Assembly (NCBI RefSeq): GCF_021462525.1
Contig: NZ_JAKEDT010000023.1
Coordinates: 1-33,355, forward strand
Source: Thermus caliditerrae
Lineage (GTDB): Bacteria > Deinococcota > Deinococci > Deinococcales > Thermaceae
Length of the DNA stretch: 33,355 nt
Reading direction: 5' to 3'
Made by a program: the position numbers and the translations under genes. The notes under the pieces were generated by a model. It was not told where the DNA came from, did not search any database, and was given only the letters and a program-made list of their open reading frames with translations. Positions 1 through 8,841 of the stretch are shown piece by piece; position 1 is the stretch's first letter, and each line of letters starts with the position of its first letter.

Positions 1-38
1 CCTCCGGTCCAAACGGCAAGCTCCTCATACAGCCCCAT
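1..38 (-). CDS. Possible start of a divergent gene, cut by the left edge
   Basis: An ATG on the minus strand at 38-36 opens a frame (MGLYEELAVWTG) that stays open to the window edge. Only about 12 codons are visible, so no family can be named. No Shine-Dalgarno sequence is obvious upstream. It would be divergent from glmS. The call rests on an open start codon alone and could be chance. Confidence 0.25.
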   Translation of the reverse strand, partial: MGLYEELAVWTG

Positions 39-84
39 TTTGTCTGAACTCAAAGGGGGAGCTCAGCTTGGCCTTTAGCTTTGC

Positions 85-90
85 TATACT
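85..90 (+). promoter_or_regulatory. -10 box TATACT for the glmS transcript
   Basis: A TATACT hexamer sits about 50 nt ahead of the predicted ribozyme cleavage site and would start transcription near position 97. No convincing -35 box lies at the usual spacing. This is assigned from position and consensus only. Confidence 0.5.
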
Positions 91-141
91 TGCCCGCGGG
101 AGGTGAGAGGCTGCAGCGAAAAGTTTCCAGGAAGGCGGGAA

Positions 142-310
142 GCGCAGGGGGCCGAAAAGGCCTGACGAGGTGGCGGACCCCGCAAGGGGATAACCGGCTA
201 GGGCCGGGAAAGGTCGAGGGAATCCGCGGATGCCGCCCGGGGTGTGCCCGCCCCGCCCGCCTGAGCAAAGCCCAACGGGAAAGCCCCCAAGGGGACAACC
301 GAAGGGCAGG
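142..310 (+). ncRNA. glmS self-cleaving ribozyme, Deinococcus-Thermus-type variant
   Basis: The glmS leader matches the glmS ribozyme, which uses glucosamine-6-phosphate as cofactor to cut its own mRNA and lower glmS expression. Seen here: the 5' AGCGC segment with predicted cleavage between A141 and G142; P1 as GGCC/GGCC (150-153/159-162); the conserved TGACGAGG (163-170); a core helix GGCGG/CCGCC (172-176/233-237); the conserved CGGATG stretch (228-232 end), whose GCG at 226-228 can pair with CGC 143-145 as P2.2; P3 CGGGG/CCCCG (238-242/251-255); and a pseudoknot between loop TGCCC (245-249) and GGGCA (304-308), equivalent to P3.1. Inside the core are two extra hairpins missing from Bacillus-type ribozymes: CCCC-GCAA-GGGG (178-189) and CCGGC-TAGG-GCCGG (194-207). 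Variants with added core stems have been published for this phylum. The P4 part (256-303) is not clearly resolved and the 3' boundary is approximate. Confidence 0.88.
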
Positions 311-333
311 GCGTTCGAGATGAGGTGCGGTCG

Positions 334-350
334 GAGCCCCCTAGGGGCTC
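334..350 (+). promoter_or_regulatory. Perfect 7-bp hairpin just before the glmS start
   Basis: GAGCCCC-cta-GGGGCTC forms a perfect hairpin followed by TTT, ending 14 nt before the ATG and just ahead of the weak GGGAG ribosome site at 355-359. It lies outside the ribozyme core. It could be a leader stem, an RNase barrier or a weak terminator; the sequence does not decide. Confidence 0.4.
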
Positions 351-364
351 TTTCGGGAGAGAAC

Positions 365-2179
<1,815 letters not shown>

Positions 2180-2198
2180 AGCGGGCCTTCCAAGAGGG

Positions 2199-3776
2199 CT
2201 ATCCATCCTCCAGCAAACCCAAAAAGGCTTCCACCACCTCCGGGTCCAGGCTCCTGCCCGCCTGGGCCCGGAGCTCCTTCTTCGCTTCCTCTGGGGTCCA
2301 GGCCCGCTTGTAGGGGCGCTCGGAGAGAAGGGCATCGTATACGTCCACCACGGCGAAGATGCGGGCCTCGAGGGGGATCTCCTCCCCCTTAAGCCCCCGG
2401 GGGTAGCCCGAGCCGTCCCAGCGCTCGTGGTGGTAGAGGACCACGTGGAGGGCTGCCTGGGGGAGGAAGGGGAGGCTTTTCAGGATCTCCAGGCCCACCT
2501 CCGGGTGGGTCTTCACCACCCGCCACTCCCCGGTGGAAAGGGCCGCGGGCTTGCGCAGGATCTCGTCGGGCAAGGCCAGCTTGCCCAGGTCGTGGAAGTA
2601 GGCGCCCAGGCGGAGGCCCTCGAGGTCCGGAAAGCCCAAGGCCTGCCCCAGCCGCACGGAAAGCTCCGCCACCCGGTCGGTGTGTCCCTTGGTCTCGAGG
2701 TCCCGGTACTCTAGGACCCGGGAGAGGGCCTTGAGGGCAGCCTCGCGCGTAGTCCGAAGCGTGTGGAGGGCAAAAAGCCGTTCTAGGGCCTCCTCCAGCC
2801 GCTTGGCCACCAGCTTCAAGACCCCTTCGTCCTCCGGCCGGTAGGGTACCTCTTCGCCGAAGGAACCCAGGGCCAGCACCCCGTACCGCCGCCCCTCCGG
2901 CTTCAGGGGAACCAGAAGGGCCGACTTGAGGCCGCTTTCCGCAAAGGGCTTCAGGGCTCCAGGGAAGCGGGGGTAGTCCTCCACGTACACCGGACCCTCC
3001 CAAAGCTTCGGATGTCCCAGAAGCCCATCCCCGAAGCGGATGGGGTGCTTCTCGTAAAGCCGTGGAAAGCCCGAAGGGTAACGCCCGGAGATGACCGCTG
3101 GGCGCACCCTTCCTTCCTGGAAAAGGTACAGCGCCCCCGCATGGTAAGGGGTGAGGCGGAGGAGGGTATCCAGGGCCTCCTGAGCCATGGAAAAGGGCTC
3201 CCGGGCGCTCTCCAGGGCCAGGGAGAGGTCCAAAAGGGCCTGGGCCCGCTCCGCTTCCGCCCGGGCGCGCTCCAAGGCTTCTATGCGGGAAAGCACCACC
3301 CCCGCTGCCTCCGCCAAGGCCTGGATCCAGAAGCGCTCCTCCGGCAGGATTTCCCCGACACCCCCCACGGTGTCCATGGAAAGGACCCCTATGGGAGCCC
3401 CCCCAGGATCCCGCACGGCCACCCCCAGGTAGGGCCCTGGCTGGGGAGGGCCGGAAAGGAAGACCGCCTGAGGTTCCTGGCTCACGTCCGGGACATAGAG
3501 GGGCTCCGCCTGCTTCAGCACTTTCCAAGAAATACCCTTACCCGGGGGGAGCCGCACCCCTACCCAGCAGCGCGAAGGGCCCTCGGCGGCCACCAACTCT
3601 AAGACGCCTTCCTCCTTGCGGTAGAGAAAAAAGAGCACGGAAACCGCTCGAGTGGCCCTTTTGGCCGCTTTCACCACCGTCTGATAGACCTCCTCCGGGT
3701 GCTCTAAAGGGGCCAGGAGGCGCCAGGCCTCGGTCAGGGCCTGGAGGCGCCTTAGCTCCAGCACCTCGGGGGTCAT
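2199..3776 (-). CDS. GAF-GAF-HD-GYP cyclic-di-GMP phosphodiesterase
   Basis: A 525-residue signalling protein with two GAF-like sensor domains (about residues 15-165 and 180-335) and a C-terminal HD-GYP domain (about 345-522). The HD-GYP family hydrolyses cyclic di-GMP. The catalytic signature is intact: H395-D396 in FHDLGK, then HHERWDGSGYP at 449-459 and D478. There is no signal peptide or membrane segment, so it should be a soluble sensor; the GAF ligand cannot be read from the sequence. The gene starts 8 nt behind the stop of the DUF4127 gene, which suggests one transcript with it. A TAAAAT motif 10 nt before the ATG could also give a nearly leaderless start, since no ribosome site is visible. 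Assignment is firm at family level; the biological output is unknown. Confidence 0.9.
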   Translation of the reverse strand: MTPEVLELRRLQALTEAWRLLAPLEHPEEVYQTVVKAAKRATRAVSVLFFLYRKEEGVLELVAAEGPSRCWVGVRLPPGKGISWKVLKQAEPLYVPDVSQEPQAVFLSGPPQPGPYLGVAVRDPGGAPIGVLSMDTVGGVGEILPEERFWIQALAEAAGVVLSRIEALERARAEAERAQALLDLSLALESAREPFSMAQEALDTLLRLTPYHAGALYLFQEGRVRPAVISGRYPSGFPRLYEKHPIRFGDGLLGHPKLWEGPVYVEDYPRFPGALKPFAESGLKSALLVPLKPEGRRYGVLALGSFGEEVPYRPEDEGVLKLVAKRLEEALERLFALHTLRTTREAALKALSRVLEYRDLETKGHTDRVAELSVRLGQALGFPDLEGLRLGAYFHDLGKLALPDEILRKPAALSTGEWRVVKTHPEVGLEILKSLPFLPQAALHVVLYHHERWDGSGYPRGLKGEEIPLEARIFAVVDVYDALLSERPYKRAWTPEEAKKELRAQAGRSLDPEVVEAFLGLLEDG

Positions 3777-3784
3777 GATGGGGG

Positions 3785-5005
3785 CTATTTTAGCAGATCC
3801 ACAGCGCCGGAGTGGGGGAGCTTGCGCAAGAAGCCCCAGGCCTCAAACGACCGCTGCCAGGGGAAGGAGAGGGCCTCGAGGCCCACCCGGTACCCCTCCA
3901 GCTCCAGGTAGGGCCAAAGGGCCGTTACCCCTTGGGCCTCCGCGGGCAAGGGCTCAGGAAAACGAACCCGCACCCAAGGTCGGCCCACTTCTCCCCACCA
4001 GTAAGCGAAGTAGGCTTCAGCGAGCCGCTCCAGGCGTCCCTGAGGTTCTTCCAGGAAAAGCCCCCCCTGGGCCAGGGCGCTCCCCAGGTTGTTGGCGGGG
4101 GTACCCCAGGCGGCATAGGCGGCAAGCCGCCCGTAAAGCCCTAAGCCTTGAAGGTAGGCCATAAGGCCGGGGTCCCCCCGGTTCACCCGGGAGAGGTCCG
4201 CCAGGGCCACGGGAAAGCGGCGCATGAGGGCCATCAGGGCCAAGACCGCCTCCCTGGGGTTCCCTCCCCCGTAGGCGTAGAGGACCAGGTCCGGTCCCTC
4301 CCCCAAGGCCACCTCCCGCGCCCCAGCGCTCCGCAAAAGCCCCGCCACCGTTTCCCGCAGGGGAAGGCCTTCGTAGGGGGTAACCCTCTCGGCCAGGACT
4401 GCCTCCTCGTAGGCCACCGCCACCCTTAGGCCCGGCCGCAGGGCCCTTAGGAGGAGGACCTGCCCCGCCTCGTCCGCCCCAGGGCGGCTAGGGTAGGGGA
4501 GGCCCCGGGCCTCTCGGGGCGCGGGGGAGCCCCGCACCGCGTCGTCCCACACCGCTTCCAAGTGAATGCCTGGCAGGGCCGCCCAGGGGGTCAAGGCCCG
4601 TAGGACCTCCAGGTTACGCCCCCTTTGGGTGGCGTCCCAGCGGGGCACCACCCCGAAGAGGAGGAGCTCGCCCCCATGGCGCACCTTCCAAGAGAGGAGG
4701 GGGCCAAGGCGGGCCAGGGCATCCCCGGGAGGGAGGGGGAGGTGGCGGCTCTGGAGGAGCCCCCCGTAGGCCAGGGCGTCCAGGCTGGCCACCAGGCGCT
4801 CCCCTGAGGTGGCCAGGAGCCAGGTCCTGAGCCGGGGAAGATCCGCCCCCTCGGGTCCCCGGTAGGCTTCCTCAGGCGGGCAAAGGACAAGGCCCCACCC
4901 GCAGGGGGCCCAGTTGGGGGGGCGGTCGTCCAGGGGCAGGTAGAGGGTCTGGGCCAGGCCCAGAGCCCAAGCGAGGAGCCCGAGGGCCAGGAGGAAGGGG
5001 CGCAA
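3785..5005 (-). CDS. DUF4127 family protein, predicted secreted
   Basis: A 406-residue protein beginning with a hydrophobic signal peptide (about residues 1-19, likely cleavage after LGLAQ) followed at once by YLPLDDRPPN, the N-terminal hallmark of the DUF4127 family, which has no established function. Other visible segments include ALAYGGLLQSR and VVPRWDATQRGRN. The start is a TTG at 5005; no ATG or GTG gives an intact signal peptide, and a GGAGGGGG sequence lies about 13 nt upstream. It sits 29 nt downstream of trxB and 8 nt ahead of the HD-GYP gene, both on the same strand, so the three may be co-transcribed. The family call is from memory of the LDDRP motif. Confidence 0.75.
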   Translation of the reverse strand: MRPFLLALGLLAWALGLAQTLYLPLDDRPPNWAPCGWGLVLCPPEEAYRGPEGADLPRLRTWLLATSGERLVASLDALAYGGLLQSRHLPLPPGDALARLGPLLSWKVRHGGELLLFGVVPRWDATQRGRNLEVLRALTPWAALPGIHLEAVWDDAVRGSPAPREARGLPYPSRPGADEAGQVLLLRALRPGLRVAVAYEEAVLAERVTPYEGLPLRETVAGLLRSAGAREVALGEGPDLVLYAYGGGNPREAVLALMALMRRFPVALADLSRVNRGDPGLMAYLQGLGLYGRLAAYAAWGTPANNLGSALAQGGLFLEEPQGRLERLAEAYFAYWWGEVGRPWVRVRFPEPLPAEAQGVTALWPYLELEGYRVGLEALSFPWQRSFEAWGFLRKLPHSGAVDLLK

Positions 5006-5034
5006 GGGCGCCAGGAAACCCCCTCCCGAGGAGG

Positions 5035-6012
5035 CTAGCCCTTCACCGCCTCGAGGGCCTCCGCCAGGTAGCGCTCAGCCATCATGGCCGCCCGGGTGCC
5101 CGCCCCCACGCTGGTGGTGAGCTGGCGGTAGATGGGGTCGGCCACATCTCCAGCGGCGAAGATGCCGGGCACCGAGGTGAAGACCTCGTCCTGCACGGCC
5201 ACGTAGCCGTCCAGCCTAAGCTCCACCACCCCTTTGAGGAAGGCGGTGTTGGGTTCGTGGCCGATGAAGACGAAGACTCCATCCGTGGGGTAGACGTACT
5301 CATCACCCGTCTTCAGGTTCTTAAGCCTGACCCCCGTGACCTGGTCCTCCCCCAGGACCTCGGTGACGATATGGGAGAAGAGGAAGTGCATCTTAGGGTT
5401 CTGGAAAGCCCGGGCCTGAGCCACCTTGTTGGCCCTCAGCTCGTCCCGGCGGTGGACCAGGGTGACCTTGCGGGCGAACTTGGTGAGGAAAAGCCCCTCC
5501 TCCACCGCGGCATCACCCCCGCCCACCACCACCACCTCCTTGTCCCGGTAGAAGAAGCCGTCACAGGTGGCGCAGGTGGATACCCCGCGGCCATAGAACT
5601 TTTCCTCTCCGGGCACCCCCAGCTTCCTGGGATTGGCCCCGGTGGCGATGATCACCGCCCGGGCGGGGTAGGAGCGCTCAAAGCCCCGGACCAAGAAGCC
5701 CTCCCCCTCCCGCTCGATGCCCAGCACCTCATCCATAACGATGCGGGCGCCGAACTTCTCCGCCTGTTGCACCATGCGGCCCGCCAGCTCTGGCCCGGAG
5801 ATGCCCTCGGGAAAGCCCGGGTAGTTTTCCACCTCGTCGGTCTGGGCGATCTGCCCCCCGGGAAGGCCTTTTTCCAGGATGACGGTCTTAAGCTGGGCCC
5901 GTCCGGCGTAAATCCCCGCGGTGAGGCCCGCAGGCCCCCCGCCGATGATGACCACGTCGTACCGCTCCTCCTTTTCCCCGCTTCCCGCAAGCCCGGTAAG
6001 GGTGAACTCCAT
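5035..6012 (-). CDS. trxB: Thioredoxin reductase
   Basis: A flavoprotein that reduces thioredoxin with NADPH. The start is set at the ATG at 6012 because AGGAGG lies at 6022-6017 with good spacing; the longer frame upstream has no family resemblance. The product is 325 residues. The FAD-binding GGGPAG motif is at 24-29, the redox-active CATC with Cys147 and Cys150 followed by DGFF, a second Rossmann motif GGGDAA at 164-169, and the C-terminal FAD motif FAAGDVAD. The N-terminal 17 residues before YDVVIIGG are a short extension. It is the first protein gene downstream of the tRNA operon on the same strand, separated by 121 nt with a possible terminator. It may be NADH- or NADPH-dependent; the sequence alone does not decide. 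Confidence 0.93.
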   Translation of the reverse strand: MEFTLTGLAGSGEKEERYDVVIIGGGPAGLTAGIYAGRAQLKTVILEKGLPGGQIAQTDEVENYPGFPEGISGPELAGRMVQQAEKFGARIVMDEVLGIEREGEGFLVRGFERSYPARAVIIATGANPRKLGVPGEEKFYGRGVSTCATCDGFFYRDKEVVVVGGGDAAVEEGLFLTKFARKVTLVHRRDELRANKVAQARAFQNPKMHFLFSHIVTEVLGEDQVTGVRLKNLKTGDEYVYPTDGVFVFIGHEPNTAFLKGVVELRLDGYVAVQDEVFTSVPGIFAAGDVADPIYRQLTTSVGAGTRAAMMAERYLAEALEAVKG

Positions 6013-6040
6013 GCTCGCCTCCTGTGTCTTTAGCCTAGCA

Positions 6041-6060
6041 CCCCTCCATACCGGGAGGGG
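6041..6060 (-). terminator. Inverted repeat between the tRNA operon and trxB
   Basis: CCCCTCC (6041-6047) and GGAGGGG (6054-6060) form a 7-bp hairpin with a 6-nt loop, placed after the tRNAs and before trxB on the minus strand. There is no T-tract, so it is only a candidate terminator. Confidence 0.35.
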
Positions 6061-6116
6061 GTATAAAGCGAACCCAGTCTGCCGGAACCTCAGGTCTATC
6101 GTCAAGGGACCAAAAG

Positions 6117-6227
6117 GCAATCCGAGCCGCTTTTGGTGACCCCAGGGGGATTCGAACCCCCGTCTCGGCCTTGAGAGGGCCGTGTCCTAGGCCTCTAGAC
6201 GATGGGGCCATGTGCGGCTCGGACTGC
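6117..6227 (-). repeat. 14-bp inverted repeat bracketing tRNA-Glu(CTC)
   Basis: GCAATCCGAGCCGC at 6117-6130 and GCGGCTCGGACTGC at 6214-6227 are complementary over 14 positions with one G-U wobble in the RNA. They flank tRNA-Glu(CTC) with only a few nt on either side, so leader and trailer of this pre-tRNA can pair into a long helix closing the tRNA. Confidence 0.75.
6134..6209 (-). tRNA. tRNA-Glu, anticodon CTC
   Basis: Reading on the minus strand, the acceptor stem GGCCCCA pairs with TGGGGTC including one G-U pair. The anticodon loop is CTCTCAA with anticodon CTC (codon GAG). The T-loop is GGTTCGAATCC. Discriminator A and an encoded CCA end the gene, total 76 nt. It is last in a Gln-Glu-Glu operon. 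Confidence 0.95.
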
Positions 6228-6230
6228 GTT

Positions 6231-6305
6231 TGGTGACCCCAGGGGGATTCGAACCCCCGCCGCCGCCTTGAAAGGGCGGTGACCTAACCACTAGTCGATG
6301 GGGCC
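6231..6305 (-). tRNA. tRNA-Glu, anticodon TTC
   Basis: A 75-nt tRNA with the same acceptor stem and T-arm as the neighbouring tRNA-Glu, anticodon loop CTTTCAA (anticodon TTC, codons GAA/GAG) and an encoded CCA. The D-arm and anticodon stem differ from the other copy. Confidence 0.95.
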
Positions 6306-6311
6306 AAAGTT

Positions 6312-6385
6312 TGGCTGGGGTGCGTGGACTCGAACCACGACCGGCGGATCCAGAGTCCGCTGTCCTGCCGTTAGACGACACCCCA
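6312..6385 (-). tRNA. tRNA-Gln, anticodon CTG
   Basis: A 74-nt tRNA with acceptor stem TGGGGTG/CACCCCA, so it has the U1-A72 pair typical of tRNA-Gln. Anticodon loop CTCTGGA gives anticodon CTG (codon CAG). Discriminator G and CCA are encoded. It is the first gene of the operon; six nt separate it from tRNA-Glu(TTC). Confidence 0.95.
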
Positions 6386-6417
6386 GCGGCGGACGCCCGA
6401 TCCCTCGGGCAGAGGTT

Positions 6418-6446
6418 ATGGTACACTCTGAGGGGCAGATTGGCAA
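6418..6446 (-). promoter_or_regulatory. tRNA operon promoter, TTGCCA-17-TACCAT
   Basis: On the minus strand TTGCCA (6446-6441) and TACCAT (6423-6418) are 17 nt apart, a good sigma-A promoter 33 nt before tRNA-Gln. It overlaps the region just upstream of the divergent gene at 6463. Confidence 0.75.
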
Positions 6447-6462
6447 GCCCCTGGGTGTCTTT

Positions 6463-7062
6463 ATGGAGGAAAGCCTCTTGCAAATCCTTAGCCGCTATAT
6501 CTCCCCCAGGGCCGCGGAGGGCCTGGTGGCCAAGGCGGTGGCCCAGAGGTCCCCACGGACGCCCCAGGCCTGGGCCCAGGCCATAGAGGAGGCGGTTTGG
6601 CCGGAGCTCACCCGCCTTCTTCCCTTCCGGGAGATGCCCCCAGAGCTCAAGGCTTTGGTGCGAGAGCTCAAGAGCCTAAGCGTTCCCGAGGTGGACACCG
6701 AGGCCCAGGAGGAAGAAGGGGAGGAGGCTCTTCAGGAAGCGGTGGACCTCGAGGACCCCGCCGCCCGGCAGGCCCTCGCCCGGCGGCTAGCCCGCCTGGA
6801 GGGGGTCACGGGGGTGATGGTGGTGGGATCAGGGGGCAAGGAGGAGCTCTTCGCCGGGGAACCCGCGCCCCTCCACCTGGCCCATCTCCTCCTCCTGCGC
6901 CAGGGGTACGGCGTCTTCTACGCGGTGTTGGAGAAGAGCGTGGTGGTCCTCAGACCCCTGGCCCAGGGGTATGTGGGCCTTGTGGCCCGGAAGGAGAGCA
7001 ACATCGGCCGCCTGCTCCACGCCCTGAGGCGGCTCGTGTCGGTAGCGGAGGTTGGTGGATGA
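6463..7062 (+). CDS. Roadblock/LC7-like protein of unknown function
   Basis: A protein of 199 residues. The N-terminal half is helical and acidic (about residues 75-95 rich in E). From about residue 105 the predicted order helix, two strands (GVTGVMVVGSG), helix (APLHLAHLLLLRQGYG), strands (VFYAVLEKSVVVLRPL, YVGLVARKES), helix (NIGRLLHALRRL) fits the roadblock/LC7 fold. Roadblock proteins of bacteria, such as MglB, usually regulate small Ras-like GTPases, but no MglA-type GTPase is in this window. The ATG at 6463 is chosen; a TACACT box at 6422-6427 would give a leader of about 30 nt. The stop overlaps the start of the next gene by ATGA, so the two proteins are translationally coupled and probably act together. 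The family assignment is an inference from fold pattern, not from a diagnostic motif. Confidence 0.6.
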   Translation: MEESLLQILSRYISPRAAEGLVAKAVAQRSPRTPQAWAQAIEEAVWPELTRLLPFREMPPELKALVRELKSLSVPEVDTEAQEEEGEEALQEAVDLEDPAARQALARRLARLEGVTGVMVVGSGGKEELFAGEPAPLHLAHLLLLRQGYGVFYAVLEKSVVVLRPLAQGYVGLVARKESNIGRLLHALRRLVSVAEVGG

Positions 7063-8771
7063 GAGGATGGCTTTCCCTGGTTCTCTTCGGCCTCACGGCT
7101 TTGGCCGCACCCTTGCCCCAGGTGTACGACCGCCTGGAAGAGGCCCTCACACGGGTGCGCCTGGAGGAGCCCGCCCAGGCCACCGCCGCCCTGGACCGGG
7201 CGCAAAGCCTCCTCCGCCAGGAGGGGCAAGGGCTTCCCCCGGTTCTCCGGGATGCGGCGGTCACCAACCTCCAGGAGGCGCGGCAGGCGGTGCTAAGGAA
7301 GAGCCGGGCGGACCTCGAGGCCCGCCTCCTCCTGGTGCGCCACCTGGTGGGTAAAGCCCTTTACGATGGTTTCTTCCAGGCTCCAAGCGGGGAGAAGACC
7401 GCTTACCTGGCCCGCCTTTCCCGGGCCACAGGCCTGGATCCCGCGCGGGTCCAGGGGGTGCAGAACCTCTCCCCGGAAGAGGCCCGCCGCCGCTTGGAAT
7501 CGTCTTACCTCCAGCTCATGGCGGAGGATTTAAACCGGGCCCTCGCCGCTCCCTCCCGCCCGGAGGCCTACCTGTCCCTGGTCCGGGCCTACGCCCGCTT
7601 CCTGGTGATCCAAGACAGCCCGCAAAGCACCCTCAAAGCCCAGGAGTTCGTCCAGGCCTTGGCCAAGATTTCGGGTGGGGAAAACTTCCGTCCAGACGTC
7701 CAGGCCCTCCGGGAAAAGGTGGCCGCTTGGCGGAAGAGCCTTGCGGCTTCCCCAGCCTCACCTCCACCTTCGCCATCCCCTGCCCCCTCGCAACCTCCAG
7801 CTCCCACCCCAGCACCCACCGTTGCCGCACCTACGCCCACTCCCACCCCAGCACCCTCGGCCCCGTCCCCCGCTCCATCCTCCAGCCAGGTACGCCTGGC
7901 GGAAACGGTCCTGCCCCAGGAGATCCGAGAGGAAACCAGCCTGCTCCGCCTGAACCCAGAGGTGGGCCAGCGGGTGGGTGAGGCCCTCCTGCGGCTGGCC
8001 ATTCCCAGCCTGGTGAACTGGCTGGACCTTCTGGACGAGGTGCGCAGCAGCCTGGCGCAGGCCCAGCTCTATGCGGAAACGGGACAATATCAGCGCGCCA
8101 AAGCCCAGCTCAGCTACGCCTACAGCCGCTACCGCCTCAAGATCTACCCCGTGGTAGGGGCCTACGCCCCAGAGCTGGCCGAACGCGCCGACCGCCTTTT
8201 CTTGACCACGCAGAACGCCGTGGGTCTGCGGACGGTAGACTTCACCGTGCTTCTGGGGGAAATTCAGGAGATTGAAGAGCGCCTGCTGGGGGGTACCCTC
8301 GGCCCCTGGCACGCCCTTCAGGTTCAAACCCAATTCCTGCTCTTGGGTATTCCCCGGGCGGTCTTCTTCCTCCTGGCCGGAGCCTTGGCGTTCTTTCCCT
8401 TGTACCTAATCCGCCTCACCTTTGGCGGACGCAACGTCTACTGGAACCTCCTGGGGCTAGCCTTCCTCTTCCTGGTGCTCCCCATCGTGGCCGAGGGGCT
8501 CTCCTATCTGGGTTCTATCCTGGCCGAGTATGGCGGGCTACCCGCTTTAGGGGTTCTGGCCAACCTCTCCGTGGCCCAAGCCCTGGCCCCCTACCTGGCT
8601 TGGGGGCTTTCCGCCTTCCTGGTGGTGGCCTTCGCTGGGGCAGGCCTAAGGGGTATCGCCGCCCAGTTCGGCCTCCTCCGGGAGCGGGGGGTGGAAGTGG
8701 TGCCCACGGAGGAACGGCCTGCCACCACCCTGACCAGCGAAACCATCGTGGAGTGGGACGAGGAGTTCTAG
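7059..8771 (+). CDS. Membrane protein with signal peptide, Pro-rich linker and C-terminal helices
   Basis: A 570-residue protein I do not recognise. It has a signal peptide (MRGWLSLVLFGLTALAAP), then a helical, probably extracytoplasmic region (about 20-220), a low-complexity Pro/Ala/Ser/Thr linker (about 227-275, with repeated PTPAP units), a second helical region (about 280-420), and three to four hydrophobic segments at roughly 430-455, 460-490 and 510-530, ending in an acidic tail (ETIVEWDEEF) that would be cytoplasmic. The linker should let the first domain reach away from the membrane. The start at 7059 is fixed by the ATGA overlap with the preceding gene and by the signal peptide; the frame is open further upstream but that part is antisense-like noise. 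A strong hairpin follows the stop. Pairing with a cytoplasmic roadblock-like protein suggests a signalling or envelope role, but no function can be assigned. Confidence 0.8.
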   Translation: MRGWLSLVLFGLTALAAPLPQVYDRLEEALTRVRLEEPAQATAALDRAQSLLRQEGQGLPPVLRDAAVTNLQEARQAVLRKSRADLEARLLLVRHLVGKALYDGFFQAPSGEKTAYLARLSRATGLDPARVQGVQNLSPEEARRRLESSYLQLMAEDLNRALAAPSRPEAYLSLVRAYARFLVIQDSPQSTLKAQEFVQALAKISGGENFRPDVQALREKVAAWRKSLAASPASPPPSPSPAPSQPPAPTPAPTVAAPTPTPTPAPSAPSPAPSSSQVRLAETVLPQEIREETSLLRLNPEVGQRVGEALLRLAIPSLVNWLDLLDEVRSSLAQAQLYAETGQYQRAKAQLSYAYSRYRLKIYPVVGAYAPELAERADRLFLTTQNAVGLRTVDFTVLLGEIQEIEERLLGGTLGPWHALQVQTQFLLLGIPRAVFFLLAGALAFFPLYLIRLTFGGRNVYWNLLGLAFLFLVLPIVAEGLSYLGSILAEYGGLPALGVLANLSVAQALAPYLAWGLSAFLVVAFAGAGLRGIAAQFGLLRERGVEVVPTEERPATTLTSETIVEWDEEF

Positions 8772-8774
8772 GTA

Positions 8775-8802
8775 CCCCGTCGGGGCGCAAGTCCCGACGG
8801 GG
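8775..8802. terminator. 10-bp perfect hairpin between convergent genes
   Basis: CCCCGTCGGG (8775-8784) and CCCGACGGGG (8793-8802) form a perfect 10-bp stem with an 8-nt loop, between the ends of the membrane-protein gene and fmt. It has no T-tract on either side, but its placement suggests a two-way terminator or transcript-end stabiliser. Confidence 0.6.
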
Positions 8803-8841
8803 GCCCCACCCCAGGAAGGGGAGTGGTCCCGCCGAGAAGAC

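Noticed and set aside
230-364. In-frame upstream extension of glmS
   Set aside because: It would read through the ribozyme and bury the catalytic N-terminal Cys.
6134-6305. The two tRNA-Glu genes as an integration site duplication
   Set aside because: The shared acceptor and T-arms are normal for isoacceptors with different anticodons; no integrase or foreign DNA lies beside them.
8772-8841. Possible small RNA in the hairpin-rich gap
   Set aside because: The 10-bp hairpin between two convergent stops is better explained as a transcript end; no promoter is seen.
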